The notes beneath the pieces are model-generated. The model had not been told where the DNA came from, did not search any database, and saw only the letters and a program-made list of their open reading frames with translations. Of a DNA stretch of 64,000 bases, positions 63,861-64,000 are shown one piece after another (position 1 is the stretch's first letter; every line of letters begins with the position of its first letter). The stretch is from Pseudomonas sp. MH9.2. Lineage in GTDB: Bacteria; Pseudomonadota; Gammaproteobacteria; Pseudomonadales; Pseudomonadaceae. Made by a program: the position numbers and the translations under genes. The stretch spans positions 4,368,501 to 4,432,500 of the forward strand of contig NZ_CP133784.1 in NCBI RefSeq assembly GCF_034353875.1. Direction: 5' to 3'.

Positions 63861-63877
63861 GGTGTTTTTCCCCAAAG

Positions 63878-64000
63878 TCAGATGTCAGCCAGCGCCGATA
63901 CCAGGATTGCCTTGATGGTGTGCATGCGGTTTTCTGCCTGCTCAAAAGCGATGTTGGCCGGCGACTCGAAGACCTCTTCGGTGACTTCCACGCCATTGGC
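63878..64000 (-). CDS. arcB: Catabolic ornithine carbamoyltransferase ArcB, C-terminal end only
   Basis: The last 40 codons before TGA (63878-63880) read [25 protein letters not shown], the conserved C-terminus of ornithine carbamoyltransferases. In an arc operon this is the catabolic enzyme splitting citrulline to ornithine and carbamoyl phosphate, which the next gene uses. The remainder is beyond the window. Confidence 0.93.
   Translation of the reverse strand, partial: ANGVEVTEEVFESPANIAFEQAENRMHTIKAILVSALADI

Overview
The window is 64 kb of GC-rich chromosome from a Pseudomonas, most likely of the P. fluorescens group. The evidence is a complete alginate operon in the Pseudomonas order (algD-8-44-K-E-G-X-L-I-J-F-A), a gcvH-gcvP-sdaA-gcvT operon with a GcsR-type regulator, an aapJQMP amino-acid transporter, a DUF5064 gene, and many short REP-type palindromes carrying GGAGCG/CGCTCC cores. 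I see no rRNA, tRNA, CRISPR array, insertion sequence or prophage. Most of the window is ordinary core genome.

Layout. 1-4323: efflux cassette (outer-membrane factor cut by the window edge, FUSC-type inner-membrane protein, DUF1656 protein, HlyD-type adaptor). 4349-5653: a short-chain dehydrogenase and a small membrane protein. 5794-22318: twelve alginate genes on the minus strand, transcribed from an 800-bp leader/promoter region (22319-23120) and closed by a strong terminator after algA. 23121-28168: yaaA, a polysaccharide deacetylase-like gene, a PIN-PhoH ATPase, and moaC-moaD-moaE. 28275-30557: an RhlB-like helicase and an esterase. 30693-35200: a putative sigma-54 promoter followed by aapJQMP. 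35283-41547: mixed housekeeping genes (small membrane protein, MFS exporter, NTF2-like, GIY-YIG, GST, glutaredoxin, NdpA, HU). 41654-51659: rlmF, valS, an unknown gene, holC and pepA on the minus strand, lptF-lptG on the plus strand, then an RDD protein and a cold-shock protein. 52067-58077: glycine cleavage/serine deaminase operon. 60875-64000: gcsR, a DUF5064 gene, arcC and the end of arcB.

The most interesting part is 58137-62383. The control region of the gcv operon contains, in order, three copies of an 18-bp GcsR-type site, a perfect IHF-consensus match in an AT-rich spacer, and a sigma-54 promoter with exact GG-N10-GC geometry. The enhancer-binding protein GcsR is encoded about 2.5 kb upstream.

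Between gcsR and these sites lies a compact four-ORF cassette (58413-60749) in which each ORF overlaps the next by ATGA. It contains an Hcp-type T6SS protein, a LysM-like/helical protein, a glycine-zipper membrane protein and a three-helix membrane protein. I read it as an orphan Hcp-effector-immunity cassette. The middle two ORFs look like one roughly 490-residue effector split by a -1 frame change at an A4 run: the continuation in the other frame has no stop codon and extends the glycine zipper. This is the best candidate for a poorly described system in the window.
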